This document shows, one piece after another, positions 1 to 11,395 of a stretch of 26,911 nt of DNA; position 1 is the first letter of the stretch, and the number at the start of each line of letters is the position of its first letter. Source of the DNA: Ectocarpus siliculosus. Lineage: Eukaryota > Sar > Phaeophyceae > Ectocarpales > Ectocarpaceae. Made by a program: the position numbers and the translations under genes. The notes beneath the pieces were generated by a model, which saw only the letters and a list, made by a program, of their open reading frames with translations, searched no databases and was not told the DNA's origin. The DNA lies in the NCBI GenBank assembly GCA_000310025.1, contig FN648853.1:1-26911 (forward strand), written 5' to 3'.

Positions 1-345
1 GTTGGCTCGGTCGGTCGGTCGGTCGGTTGGGTTGGGGTTGGGTTGCGTTTTGTGTTGGGTTGTGTAGGGTGGGGTAGGGAGGGGTAGGTAGGGTGGGTTT
101 GGTCGGTCGGTTGGTCTGGTTTTGTTTTTGTGTTGGGTTGGGTTAGGTTGGGTGTAGTGTGTGGGTCGGTCAGTCGGTCGGTCGATGGTTCGGACGGGTT
201 GGGGTAGGGTTGGGGTTGGGTTGTGTGTAGGGTATAGGGTAGAGTAGGGTTGGGTTCGGTCGGTCGGTCGGTCGGTCGGTCGTCGGTCGGTTTGTCCGTC
301 GGTCGGGCGGCCTGATTCGAACGGACTTCTTCGTGGTCGCTCGTC
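1..345. repeat. G/T-rich degenerate array (TTGGG, TAGGG, TCGG units), left block
   Basis: The plus strand is almost entirely G and T, with short runs of TCGG (for example about 257-290), TTGGG and TAGGG. The units resemble degenerate telomere-like repeats, and the strand could form G-quadruplexes. The order of units is irregular, so it is not a clean satellite. Reading frames crossing it encode only Pro/Thr/Asn/Arg low-complexity peptides on the minus strand and are not genes. If this were a chromosome end at position 1, the C-rich strand would be expected here, so the orientation is opposite to a left telomere. Confidence 0.7.
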
Positions 346-590
346 TCCTGTGCGTCACGTTTCTATCTACTACATGTTTGTGGCGGAGTATTTGTGCGCG
401 TTGCAAATTGCTGTGTGGTTCTTTGGAGAGGTCTTCACTGGGGCGTCGTGTTTGTTGAAAGTGCCGCCCTGCATGTTGCAGTCGGTTCACTTGGGATCGG
501 GCGGATTTTGGGGGCTGTGTTTTTGCTCTAGGTGTTTTGATGGGTTCGTCTTTACCCGACCGACCGTATCCTGTTGGGTTGAATAAATTG
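346..590. other. Non-repetitive island between the two G/T-rich blocks
   Basis: This stretch has balanced base composition and separates two strand-asymmetric blocks. I see no convincing exon, splice pair or RNA gene in it. Confidence 0.4.
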
Positions 591-825
591 AGTTGGGTCG
601 GGTTGGATTGGTCCGGGTTGGCGGTCTGGGTTCGGTCTCTGGGGGGTTTGGTTTGGTTTGGTTGTGTTGTGTTGTGTTGTGTTGTGTTGTGTCGGGGTTG
701 GGTCGCCGCCGCCGATCGCGCCGCCGTCGCTTCGTCGTTCGTCGCCGTTGGATTGGGTTAAGGGTTGGGTTTTGGGTAGGGTAGGGTAGGGTAGGGTTGG
801 GTCGGTCGGGCGGTCGGGTAGTGTA
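591..825. repeat. G/T-rich degenerate array, right block, with TTGTG and TAGGG runs
   Basis: The block resumes with TTGGG-type units, includes a (TTGTG)n run at about 660-690 and an almost perfect (GTAGG)n run at about 776-800, then TCGG units to about 820. A small C/G-balanced stretch at about 700-745 interrupts it. Strand asymmetry matches the first block, which suggests the two were one array. Confidence 0.7.
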
Positions 826-1506
826 CAACGAGCGGCCACTCAACCAGCAAATAAATCACAAACAAACGAAAAAAACTGAACAAAGCGTTTGTAGCGGGCA
901 GCACGCAGGACCCTCTTGCTCAGTTCACCCGAACGGCAATGCCCGCCCATGGTGAGACAGACAGGCAACCGTCACGGCTGACTTGTGTCGGCCACACAAG
1001 GTTTAATCTGCCCGAACCAACCCGGTGTGGTGTGAGAAAGTGGTTCATACATTCCCTACCGCACGATCCTGGAGCCCCCCACGAGGTTTGCACTGTATTG
1101 AGCTGCAGCACTGCTGTATTTGGCTCGATATGAGCATTTGAGACAGGGTCGAACAATGCGTGGGGTATGCGAATGAAAGACCCACTCACACAAGGATATC
1201 GTCTGACAGGCAATCGCTGTACATTAACAACGCAAAACGCTACATGACCCCCCTCAGGAGGTCATATAACAAGGGAATAGTGGCATGTAGCTACGCGCGC
1301 CCCCAGTCGTATTCCGACTAAGCAAGTGGCCATGAACAAGCCAGCAACAATTGCAACAACACTATTGGGGAAGAAAAAACTCGTACGAACGCTGGCTAGC
1401 ACGCGATTGACATTGGCTCCCCCCGCCGTCCGTCTCCTGGGGGGCCCGGGTGGTCTGTCCTACTACAAACCCCGAGCTGCCTACTCACTTGACGTGAGCC
1501 ACTTAC
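826..1506. other. No gene recognised
   Basis: No exon with supporting splice sites or recognisable protein was found. The right part, just below 1507, is probably intron of the minus-strand FNIP gene, because a strong minus-strand donor (GTAAGT) lies at 1501-1506. Confidence 0.4.
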
Positions 1507-4457
1507 TTGTTTTTCCAAGAAGGAAAGGCTCCCCTTGTCACTAAATAGGGTGAGCGAGTCACGACCACCCCTCCCCCGCAAATGTACCCTCTCCACGAAG
1601 TTGTCATCTTCACACATCCCCTCAAACCGCAGGTCGACTGTAGCTGAAGGCCACGCAATTCGGGTTAGGTCCTCCCTGTAGCTCGCCCCAAATGACATCT
1701 CCTTGAGGGTTCGAGGCCATGACTGTCGACCACAAATGGGCTGGGCGTACTTTCGTCCGAAGACAAGCGATTGCAGCCGAGGTGGCAGCTGAGCACGGCG
1801 AAACTTTCCATTAAACTCGCCCCCAAGCACCAACTTCTGCAGGCTCTGCGGCAAAGTGATACGTTAGAAGCCTGGGCCCATCCCCCCCCCTACCTCGAGC
1901 TCGAGTAGAGTGGGCGGCCACTGCGTGCGAGAAAGCGACTCACACTCGGCAAAACGATCTCCGAACCTAATCACCTTCAAGGAGCGGGGCCATTCCACAG
2001 CATGTACTTTCTGGTTGAATGCCAACTTGAACGAGATAACTCTGATGGCAGACGATTTCCATCGAACGTTGTTCAAGGGTCGGTTGAAAGACTCTCCAAA
2101 CACGACAACCTCGAGCCCGTGAGGGAGGCTCACTCCCCCCATACTCTTGTTCCACCCCCCCCCGAGATCGAGACGTTGAAGCCGAAGAGGAAACACTGCG
2201 TCGTCCAGGCTCTGCCGGAACTCTGCACCGCTCTAGACTGAATAATCCCTCAGGCCAATCATTGGCGGTCGACGTCAACGGCTGGTTAAACCTCATCCCA
2301 AACGTCAACTGTTGCAATGATTTTGGCCAAGTCACCCCCGCGATAGGCTTGTTGAACCATCCTCCTGGAAATACGTACTTGACGGAGCCGGGAAGGTCAA
2401 GCTGTTCAATGTGTTGGTTGAATTGTCCTCTACCTTGAGTTCAACCAAATATGAAGGCCAGCGGACCCTGCCAATTGGCCGGTCGAAACTCCCATTTGGG
2501 CCGCCTCCCGATGACATCTTCTTGACTGTTTCCGGGAACCCTTCGCCCTCAATCGATATGTCGAAGGGCCCGTGAAAATTGAGGACAACCAAACGGTGGG
2601 GAAACTCAAGCCCCTCCAAACCCTCCCCAAAAGGGGCAAGGATGTTGGCCTCGATTGACAACCGTTTGACGCCGCGCATGTTTTCTTATAAATCGTTAAA
2701 GTCGCACGTCATAGCATCGTATGCTCTCCACACCATCCTGAGCACTGACGCGGCAGGGAGTTCACGCACTCTTGCCTCTATTTCGGCTGAGTCTACAGAG
2801 TATCTGCCCTGGTATCCATGTCCGAAAACCGTAGTCCGGCGCAGTGCATCCACCGAGGTGTTGTCGTTTACGACTACATTCGCAACAGGCGCGCCTCTGG
2901 CAACATGGCTGATGGTTGTGGACACGAGGTCTAGCTGCCCGGTCGAGGTGAACCACAAGGTTTCTTCCTCGTCGATTTGTAGGAGGGCGACGTGCAGGGC
3001 GCGCGCCATGAGACCTTCGCGGATAGCGTCAGGTGTAGGACGGTCTGAGCGTGCATCGGGCATGCAGGGTACAAGAGAGCGACATGGTACGCTTAGGGTT
3101 ACGACTTTAATGGTGAAACTACATTGTGACGGTCAATGTTTAGCACACCTGCTTGAACGGCACGGCCAGCGTCCATGTGGTGTTCATGAACGGCCCGGGA
3201 TAGAGGGTTAAAAGTAAACTCTGCAGGCGACATACGCACGCATGCTGGGACGCCTATTTTATCGCGGAGCTTCGACAAGGCGGCAGGCATATAATATTGG
3301 CGGCCGCTTTAGCTGCCAAACAATGAGTTCCAGGAAGAAATGGGGTTAGGCGGGTGTGCGTTGGGCAGGGGTCACCCTACTCTGAATCAGGACAGGGGTA
3401 TGCGTGAGGGTTTGTTTGAGAAGTGGTGAGCCTGGATGGTTCCACCAACGTTGATAGCATACCTGAGACACGTGGTAGGAAAAAAGAATGCGTAGCTTGT
3501 GTCGAGCATTCTTTGGGCATACAAATGGAAAGCGTTCGCCGGGAGCATGTTGAGGAAAGGCTGGGCTGTCTGACTTAGGGTTAGGTTCCTGAATGCTGTG
3601 TTGTCTTCCCGGCAAACTTCTGCTCATCTCTCCCTTATACAAAAAATAACTCATACCTCTCATCCAGTAAAACACGCACCTCGACCTGTTTTGAGGCCCT
3701 CATGATGAGCATACAAGTCAAGCCTCCTATGTTAAAACAAGTACCTGCTCAACAATGAAACATTTCCATCCACGAGAATGAACACCACCATTCATTACTA
3801 AACAACATTAATGTCTTACCTGTAGGCCGAGAGTCAGGACCAGAGTCTGGACCCGAGGCAGTATCCGAGGCAGTAACCGAGTCAGGAACCGAGGCAGGGT
3901 CCGATTCAGGACCGGGAACATCCACAGCCCATGAACGGCATGCCAGTTGCCGGGGGTCGAACACGTCCTCCCCTGGCCAGTCCATGTTCGCCTTCTTCAA
4001 CGCGTGAGTGATGAGCTCCCCGGGATAGCCCCTGTTAACGCCACGGAAAGGTACCTCAATCCGTTAGTCAAGTGGTTGTTGCAAGGGTTAGGGAAAGTGG
4101 ATGGAAACACATTAGAGGTGACGCGGGGCAGATGGACAAGCCTCGTCTTGGCCTGGTATTGTAGAGGTAGCGGCCGCGAAGAACGCGCTCGCAGCTCAAG
4201 TGTCCACGCAGGGGTCCTAACCAAACCGCTTGACGCGCGCATATATCCTGCCTGCTGTTACAGTAGTAATTGGAGAGGATGATGAGGAAAATGCCTCACC
4301 ATGTTTTCCCGACATCCACGGAGCCGCTGACGTTGGACGCCCCGTCGAAAATTCGTGCCATCCAGTGATTCGCCACGTGAGAAGTCCGGAACTCCATCTG
4401 GCCCTCAGTTTCGCCAATGCCGTGTTCGGCGAGAAGTTCTTCCAATATCCCTTCCGC
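1507..4457 (-). pseudogene. FNIP-repeat (leucine-rich-like) protein gene, disrupted, partial
   Basis: Three exons can be joined on the minus strand with matching phases: 4457-4300, 4031-3820 and 3044-1507, with a GTAAGT donor following. The 5' start and 3' end are not found. The first two exons encode an unassigned region (motifs such as DVGKTWGYPGEL) and a Ser/Asp/Pro-rich tract. The large exon carries an N-terminal domain I do not recognise, then about ten 22-residue FNIP-type repeats of the pattern WPxSLxxLxFGxxFNxPL. FNIP repeats are known from Dictyostelium and giant viruses and are thought to form solenoid binding surfaces. The frame is broken by in-frame TAA codons at 2686-2688 and 1864-1866 and by frameshifts near 2421-2440 and 2226-2232. 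The 22-residue spacing is kept across the second stop, so it is a nonsense change rather than a repeat boundary. Partner and function are unknown. Confidence 0.7.
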
Positions 4458-5858
4458 CTGTTACGAGTGAAGACGAGAGCCCCCCCCGCAGAGTCGGATG
4501 GGAAAAAATGGTGAGGGATCGTCATCAGTCTCAAGATGGGATCCAATCCCTAAGGTCGGGGAAGAGACACAGGCAATCTGGAATAGAAGAGGGGAGGTGA
4601 CCGAGAATAGCTTGGTAGGCGCAGTTGGCACAAAATAAGAAGAGGGGTGGACAACCCACTAGGTGTGTCAAGGTGAAGGTCGTACACGACGCGTTGAAAG
4701 GGGTCGGAAACGACGAAGTCGAAATGCTAAAACGGAGTATCTAGCTGGGTCAAAGGGGGACACATATGTTTTGTTTATGTACAGAGGAAAACATAACATG
4801 ACCGAACAAACCAAGGTTAAGAAGGTCTAGGGTGTGCGGGATGTCCATAGTCGTGCCATCAAGGAGTACCAACGTGGACCAGGGGATGCAGGTACAAATT
4901 TAGGACTGGGGCCGTTGTCCTTCGGGCACATAGTCGAGGATATTGGAAAGTAGATGGCGAAGGCGACAGCTTCACACGTGGGTGCAGCTCCTAGTTAAAA
5001 GAGCGTGTTCGTGTACTCGAGGAATGTTGTTGTACAAGACGGAGAGCTAGTACAGTCGTACGTAGAGGGGGGTAATGGTCCGCAGGTGACGGCTTAAAAT
5101 CTATGCGCGATGCTGTGAAAGGAACGAGACACGCCTTCCAGGCGGCAACGCAACAACCCAGACTGCTTACTTGGGGAATCGTTTTCTGACGGCTATACCG
5201 ACCATGCACCCGCTCCCGCTGGCAGTGTGCTGCTGCACATGAACGGCGTAGGAACACGAACAACACCTACCTGCCCTTCTCTGCTAGAACGCTGCAAGAG
5301 CAGCAGTACCTTGCAGTACCGCCAAACGATCGGCACCTCACATGGCTGACACAGACACAAATGCACAGCAGTGGTGGCAGCTTTCACGAAAGCACCTGTA
5401 GTGCAGCTGGTGCAGGTGCTGTAATGGCAATGGGTCATCTCTAACTTTCTTGGTGGCAGTGCATGCATGCATGCATGCGCTGGCACCGGTTTGTTGCGCA
5501 ATGAATCCTGGTTTTCTTAGAAGCTTTGTTTTTTGGCACTTGTTGACACGGCAGCTAGATTTTTTATTCCAGGTGACCCCTGCCCACACACCGAAGCACC
5601 AGAAAAAACAAAGGGATCCGCCACGAGCTGTGTTCATGCTTCGTTTTGGATGGTGAGATTAACACCGACCCGGAGGCTGTAGTACGCTCAGTAAAGCGGG
5701 GGCAAAAGTCCTGCATCTGTGCATGAGTCTCCTATGTTTCTTGTTAGAGGTTCCTTTGCAGCAGCAGTAGAAGCACAGACCAGTACCGATGCTGATATCC
5801 TTTCCCACACTTAAAAGCAACAGCACCGACGATGTCATCCGTAACAGTCTGTGTCTAG
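4458..5858. other. No gene recognised; likely intron or intergenic
   Basis: The minus-strand exon starting at 4457 needs an upstream exon ending in phase 0, but I could not identify it here. Several minus-strand open stretches at 5.0-5.6 kb contain Cys/His-rich peptides without supporting splice pairs. A short alternating GCAT tract lies at about 5459-5479. Confidence 0.35.
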
Positions 5859-5859
5859 C

Positions 5860-8490
5860 GACGTCGACACTGTCCGTGAGCTCGTGGAGGAGGCCACCAC
5901 GAAGGGCTTCCGCTCCGTCACCATTGACAGGGCGACGACGGTTGTCGCCACACAGGACCAGCAAGAGAAGATTTTCGCGTTCTTTACGTGAGGGATGTGC
6001 GCAGACGCTGCGTCTTCCGTCATGTGTGTGATGCTTGTTATTGCCTTTGCAATGATGAAATATGGTGTGAGGTTGTACCCAGTAGTCATTCATCCCCCGA
6101 AAAGAGGTGGACTTAGAGTTCCCATACGCCAATCTTTGGATTGCTTCCTGCATGTCTGGGTCTCTCGGCGATGGGGCTGTGGAACAGGTGCATTTCTGCA
6201 AAAATACCTTCCCGCCGTTTCTTTTTATATTTCTCAGTGTAGCACCGCCAAGTAAGGCTTTGAATGATTGTTCGTGTATTGTGGTGAGAACTTCCCGCAA
6301 ACGTTTAGAATTGCGGTCCGTTTTACGACGAGAGATGGTGCCACGGGCCATTGCCTTGTGTGCACAGGTCTCGATTCTCGCACGTACAACTGGAGAACCA
6401 TCGGTCCTTACATGCAGCGTCTCACAACAATTGTCCATGCTTTCTTGCTTGCATCCCGTTCCCCCTTTCATTTTATTGGACAGGAGTCTTCCCGGCGCCG
6501 TTGTCGACTACGCGTCGACCACTTCGCTGGATGCTGCGGTAAGTTCTACCTCGCCAACCATATGCTACATTGGTGGATTGATGTACACTACAGTAGCATA
6601 ACGAGGGACTAGCGTTCAGGAAAGCCCTGGGGCACTACTCCAGTTCTCGAGAACGGCTCGAGTGGTTGACCTTGTTCCGTGGGCTGTAGGGTGAGGGACC
6701 GAGCTCAGCGGTTCTAACAGCGCAAATCCCGTGAGGTATGTTGGCGATGTAACTTGAGGTTCCGCCGGGTTGAGTTGTGCCCGATGCGTAGAAATGTTGG
6801 AGCGACGCTGCGTCTGAAGTCGCGGTTTGTTCTGTATTCTGAGCTGTTTATCCCTCGTGACTGCACCGCAAAGCATTCTTTCGACATGTCTCCCCTGCTG
6901 GACCCCCCGAACATTCACCCCATTCTCCAACGCCCCCCCCCCCCTCGCTGCCTGTTGTACACTCACCTTACCACCAGAGGCGTTCGAACGCCCTGAAGAC
7001 CGACATCGTTACGATGGAGAACACCGTCGAGGACTTGACGAGGACGGTCCAGAAGAAGCAAATGATCTCCACGGCTCAGAGCGCTCAGAACCGAGCGGCC
7101 CAAGTTGGAGGCGGACTGCAACGAGGTGGCAGGACAAGTCATTTCGTGAGGAGGTGGAAGCACTCCGAGCCATCATCGATCACGTCGAGGAAACGGCTGC
7201 CTCCGACCGCGAGACTTCGGCGAGGACGGAGGGCGACCCCGTCCCAAACCTCAGTACCGCCGAGGGCACCATCGCCGCCCTCACAGAGACCGTGGGCGAG
7301 CAGCAGCTTGCCACCCAGAGGGAGTCGGAGCGATCGGACCTCTCCCTCCGCCTGGTAGAAAGCAATCGTGAGGCATCTCTGCAAGAAGCGGCCAAGGCTC
7401 GAGCATCCACGCTCGCTGTTCGGGAGGGCCTGGAGTCCTGCGAGCAGGATCTGGCCGAGATCGACAGCGCGTCCGTCGATATCTCGCTCTTCGCGGCGGA
7501 GAGGCCCAACGAGGGAAACTTGCGCGCGTCCGCGACTTGCGGATGTAGCGAAGCTGGGCGTGAACGACTGCTCGGCTTCCCACGAGGCGGCTCAGGGGAC
7601 GTGGTAAGCGATAGTAGCTCTCGAGCGTGCTTGTAACACTCTGTTGTGTGATGGACCGGTGTCCTGCTGTGGCGGTGGCTGTTGGCTCTGTTGTTGGTGT
7701 TGTAGCGGACGAAGTTGATTGTTGTTCGACGAGGGGTGACTGCAATGTCGGTGGCGTGGTAGAGGTAGGAGTTTGCCTTTAGTTTTCACCAGCTGCCACT
7801 GATTCCTCTATGACGTCATCGCCCCCGATTCGTTCGATTTTTTCCCATGAGATAAATCCTTAAGGCCCAAGCCAAGCGTTCCTTTTCCTCATACCCGGTG
7901 GGCATTCGTGTTGACAGGCCCAATACCCAGCGTCACACCGCGATTTGTGTCACACGTGTCTCCCGATCGAGAATGTGGTAGCCGGGAGGTAATAGCGGCT
8001 TGTACCCCGCCCCCCCCTCCCTCCGTTCGTCTGATGTGTACGGCACCCGCCTGGATGCCGTGACACGGATGGTCGATGAGTCGACAGCGAGGTGCGAGTT
8101 CGGGGAGCCTGAGGCCCGGCACTGAGAAATCGAGCTCGATGGCCTCCTGGACGTCGGCAAGGACAGGAGGGAGGAGCTGGAGGACGAGCTGACCGTTTCC
8201 GAGTAGGAGGTGAGCACTCAACCAAGGACTTGGACATGACAGTGATAGTGATACATACATTGACGCATTGGCGGCACTGCCGATGTCCGTATCGTAGCCT
8301 GGCACAAATAGGACCATCGACACGGCAACTCTGTTTACACCCATCCTCCCCCCCGCCGCAACAGTCTCCGCAGCCGTTGCTGCCCTCGATATGCCTTCTT
8401 AGTTGGACGACACTCAGACGGCTGTCGAGTCGTGCGCCGCAGACATCGAGAGCACCCATTCCCGTTCCGTGAACCTTGTTCGCACTCTCT
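5860..8490 (+). pseudogene. Left arm of inverted duplication: decayed copy of coiled-coil gene exons
   Basis: This plus-strand segment matches the minus strand at about 14790-16960, in introns as well as exons, so it arose by DNA duplication and not by retroposition. Counterparts of four exons of the right-hand gene can be found. One ends at 5989 before GTGAGG, one is the 55-nt exon at about 6486-6540 before GTAAGT, one starts at 6978 after an AG, and one starts near 8428. The copy is broken. The reading frame shifts at about 7080-7130, and in-frame stops occur at 8123-8125 and 8204-8206. About 650 bp absent from the right arm interrupts the long exon. The 5' signal-peptide and Cys-rich exons are missing. 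A diverged but functional paralogue with altered exons is possible but unlikely given the stops. Confidence 0.75.
7440..8095. other. Insertion (or right-arm deletion) within the duplicated coiled-coil exon
   Basis: Exon homology to the right arm stops near 7440 (motif ARASTLAV) and resumes near 8100 (motif EIELDGLLDV). The right arm has only about 25 nt between these points. The extra DNA begins with open coding-like sequence up to a possible GTAAGC donor near 7602, then becomes Cys/Gln-poor non-coding sequence with no recognisable transposon genes. I could not define target-site duplications or terminal inverted repeats. Confidence 0.5.
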
Positions 8491-8547
8491 AAAGCCTCTG
8501 GGGGCGGCGGCGTGGGCGCGCGGGCGGCCAAGATCAGGGAGGCTCGC

Positions 8548-11246
8548 ATGACCGCGGGGCAGATAAAGGCGGAGCTGGACGCCCTAGGCGTGAGCTACGT
8601 GAGCCTGTTGGAGAAGTCGGAGTTCGTGATGAAGCTCGCGGAGGCGAGGGTAGACGGGGGAGGAAACGCGACAGGGGAAGGGGAGAGTAGTGATGCGGTG
8701 GAAGAGGAGGAAGAACAAGGTATGGCCGAGGCGGCGGGAGGAGAGACGAGCTCTGACGCCGCGGACACTGCTGCTGCTGCTGTTGCTGTTGCTGCTGCTG
8801 CTGCTACTGCTGCTACTGCTGCTGCTGCTGCTGCTCCCGCGGCTGGCGATGAAGGGGAGCCGGCCGCCGAGGAAGAGGTCTCGTCGCAACCGTCGACGAC
8901 GCCGCCCCGCCTGCTGTTGCCGCCGACACGGCCGAGGCGGAAGACGAGAAGAAGGAGAAGGAGGAGGAGGCAGCGTCGCCTGCCGGAGAAGACGCCGCCG
9001 ATGAGGTAGGTGACCTGGCTTGATGGAGCTAAGATTGTCTGTTCCGCGGTTTCGCCTCGTAGTGCACGTTCTTTCGTGTTGGTGTGTTCCTTGTTTTTTT
9101 TTTTCAGTGTTATTTCTTGCTGTTGCTCACTCGACGGCAGGAACCCTTTCTCCAGGTGGTGAAAGAAACCCGGTTATATTCCTCCGCAGCTAGAATATAG
9201 AGGTGCACCTGCGTGCTTCGTATTTCATTACCATTGTTCTCTCTGCCCCCCCCCCCCCCTGCGGGAGGTCCCGTGGTTTGTAAGTCAACGCCATGCCCTG
9301 GTTCCACAATTCCCGTATCTGTGCGCTTCGATGCCCTGCGGAATACGACAACCGTACCCCGAACCACTAACCCACACCTACACATTGCACGCGTACTCTG
9401 ATTCCTACTCGACAGCGTTCTTTGTTGCTCTTCTGCCTATGGTACCGCCAATGACTGTTGCCAATAGTGGTCAGCCGTTTTGGTGCTGTCAACGCCAGCG
9501 AACGATTTACCCCCCACACACACGCTTTGGCACGGGCGTTGCAGGCCTCCGCGATGCTCGTCTCCGCGATAAAGGAGGAGCTCGACGAGCGAGGGGTCAG
9601 GTACCGAGGGCTCTTCGAGAAGTCGGAGTTCGTGGACCTCCTGGTCGACGCTAGGGCCAAGGGGATCACCGCACCTCCGCCATCATCGTCCGGCGACACC
9701 GATGGTGGTGCTGGGAGCGGAGGGGGGGCATCCGCCAGGCACAAGACCAGGCCGACGCCGCCTACAAGGACGTCGAGGTGAGGAGAAGACTTGGAAGAGA
9801 TGCTCCCAGGGACGGGTCTAGGTTGGCGCGGAACAAGCCAGGGGTTGGTATCTGGGAATATTTTGACGCATTGATGTTTGGTCGGTGCCCCTCGTGTTGT
9901 TCGCGTTTGGAGGGTGTGCTAAGGGACCCGGGGGCGTTTGCCTTTGAAGAGAGTGAATGGAGCCTCTTGTTGGACATCGCCCCTCTAATTGTGCTTGTGA
10001 CACTTCATCACTTTTTGCGTCCTCGATGACACTTGACGCAAGGCACCTGCAACCACGAAAGTGATCGCTTGCCTCTCTCTCAGCCGGCGCCAACTCGCTT
10101 TTTCGAAGGCAAAACAAGTAGCCGCATCCACCGCAAGTGTTGCCTAGCCATCGTGATCGCAGATGCGTTAGATAACACCGTGTGTGGCAAGTGTATCTAC
10201 GCCCTTTTTGACTCGACATTGAGGCACGGCACATTTCACCACACACACCCAACTCAGCAGTTTCATCCACGTCAACGAAACATCCAGGATTCCCACCACC
10301 TACCCGCCCCGCGGCTCGGGTGTTTGCCCCTTTTGCTGCTGCAAGCAGGTGAAGAAGATGAACAACGACCCCTCCGGCGGCAGCGGCGGCGGCGGCGGCC
10401 AACAACAGCAGCAGCCCGGAGGCGGCGGTGGTATGCCTGGGGGCATGCCCGGTGGGATGCCCGTCGGCGGGATGCCCGGGGGGATGCCCAACATGGGCGG
10501 GGGCGGGGGCGGTGTCAACATCAACGACATCTTGAGTGGCCTCGGGGGTATGGGCGGGGGCGGCGGAGGGGCCGCTGGCGGGGCGGAAGAGGGAGCCGGT
10601 GGCTTCGACATCGGCAGCATTCTTGGCGCGATGGGAGGAGCAGGCGGTACGGCGGGGGGCAGTGCGCCAGGAGGAGGGGCGGGCGGAGGGATGGGAGGCA
10701 TGGGTGACATGATCGGGAAGATGATGAACAACCCGAAAGCCATGGAGGCGTTCCAGAAGGCTCGGAGCAATCCGAAGGTAAGCGTTTTGGGAAGGACTCT
10801 GTTTGACGAAATGCGGTCTTGGTTGCCTTGCAAGAGAGAGAGAGAGTTGGGTTGGCTCACTGTGCACCCGCCTTCGCCCAGACGTAGACCATGAGCATGT
10901 ATTTGTATATACCCTCTTCCGTTTGTCAGATTCGGAAGGACACAGTGGTTTAACGATTGTTAGGAAGGAGGACTGATAATAAGGTAAAACAGCTCTTGAT
11001 GATCAGCATGCCGCCACATGTTCCCTTGTCCCTCCCTGTGCATTTCAAAATATGACGACCATTTTTATTGTTGTTGCGTGTTTCCTCTACTCCTGTTTTG
11101 ATATCCTGGTGCCGCGTGTACGCGACGGCACGTAGGTCATGGCCGCCATCCAAGACGTTACCCAGAACGGCATGAGCGCCATGTCCAAGTACCAGGACGA
11201 CCCCGAGATCCTGGCGATCATCGAGGAGCTCAAGGGCTTGTTCTGA
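8548..11246 (+). CDS. Hip/ST13-like Hsp70 co-chaperone with two ARMET/SAP-like modules
   Basis: Four exons, 8548-9005, 9545-9777, 10349-10777 and 11136-11246, have GT/AG borders in phase 0 and give about 410 aa. Residues 1-35 and about 156-190 are two related helical modules (IKAELDALGVSYVSLLEKSE; IKEELDERGVRYRGLFEKSE), like the SAP-like C-terminal domain of ARMET/MANF. Between them are a poly-Ala tract (about 73-97) and acidic sequence. Exon 3 holds poly-Gly/Gln and GGMP repeats (about 255-280), a hallmark of Hip. Exons 3-4 end in an STI1/DP-type domain (MMNNPKAMEAFQKA; QDVTQNGMSAMSKYQDDPE). Hip is known to stabilise ADP-bound Hsp70; the TPR domain of animal Hip is absent here. Exons 1 and 2 each need one extra base, at C-run 8905-8908 and G-run 9722-9728, for an open frame. 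The ATG at 8548 is chosen by domain start; an upstream exon is possible. Confidence 0.8.
8767..8837 (+). repeat. Imperfect (GCT)n microsatellite coding poly-alanine
   Basis: Interrupted GCT/GTT/ACT triplets encode an Ala-rich stretch with Val and Thr interruptions in exon 1 of the co-chaperone gene. The tract separates the first ARMET-like module from an acidic linker and is probably length-polymorphic. Confidence 0.85.
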
Positions 11247-11394
11247 GAGGCACAGGGTAGGGGGGGCAAGATTGCCACACCACCTCAGGCTAACAGCAGC
11301 TTAGTACCACCATCGATGACAACGTAGTCTCGGAACCCTGGCACCGACAAAGCGCACGTGCACGCCGTCGAGTGAGAGTAGACAAGCTCTCTCC

Positions 11395-11395
<1 letters not shown>

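Noticed and set aside
170-843. Minus-strand Pro/Asn/Thr/Arg-rich open frames across the G/T array
   Set aside because: They are translations of simple repeats, with no start context, splice sites or domain.
1812-1875. A 50-nt intron removing the TAA at 1864-1866 of the FNIP gene
   Set aside because: GT, a CTAAC-like branch site and AG are present, but splicing would delete most of a repeat and break the 22-residue spacing, which is intact when the stop is simply read as nonsense.
9818-10867. 349-codon minus-strand frame opposite the GGMP exon
   Set aside because: It is the antisense of Gly-rich coding DNA plus introns; the plus strand carries clear Hip motifs and splice sites.
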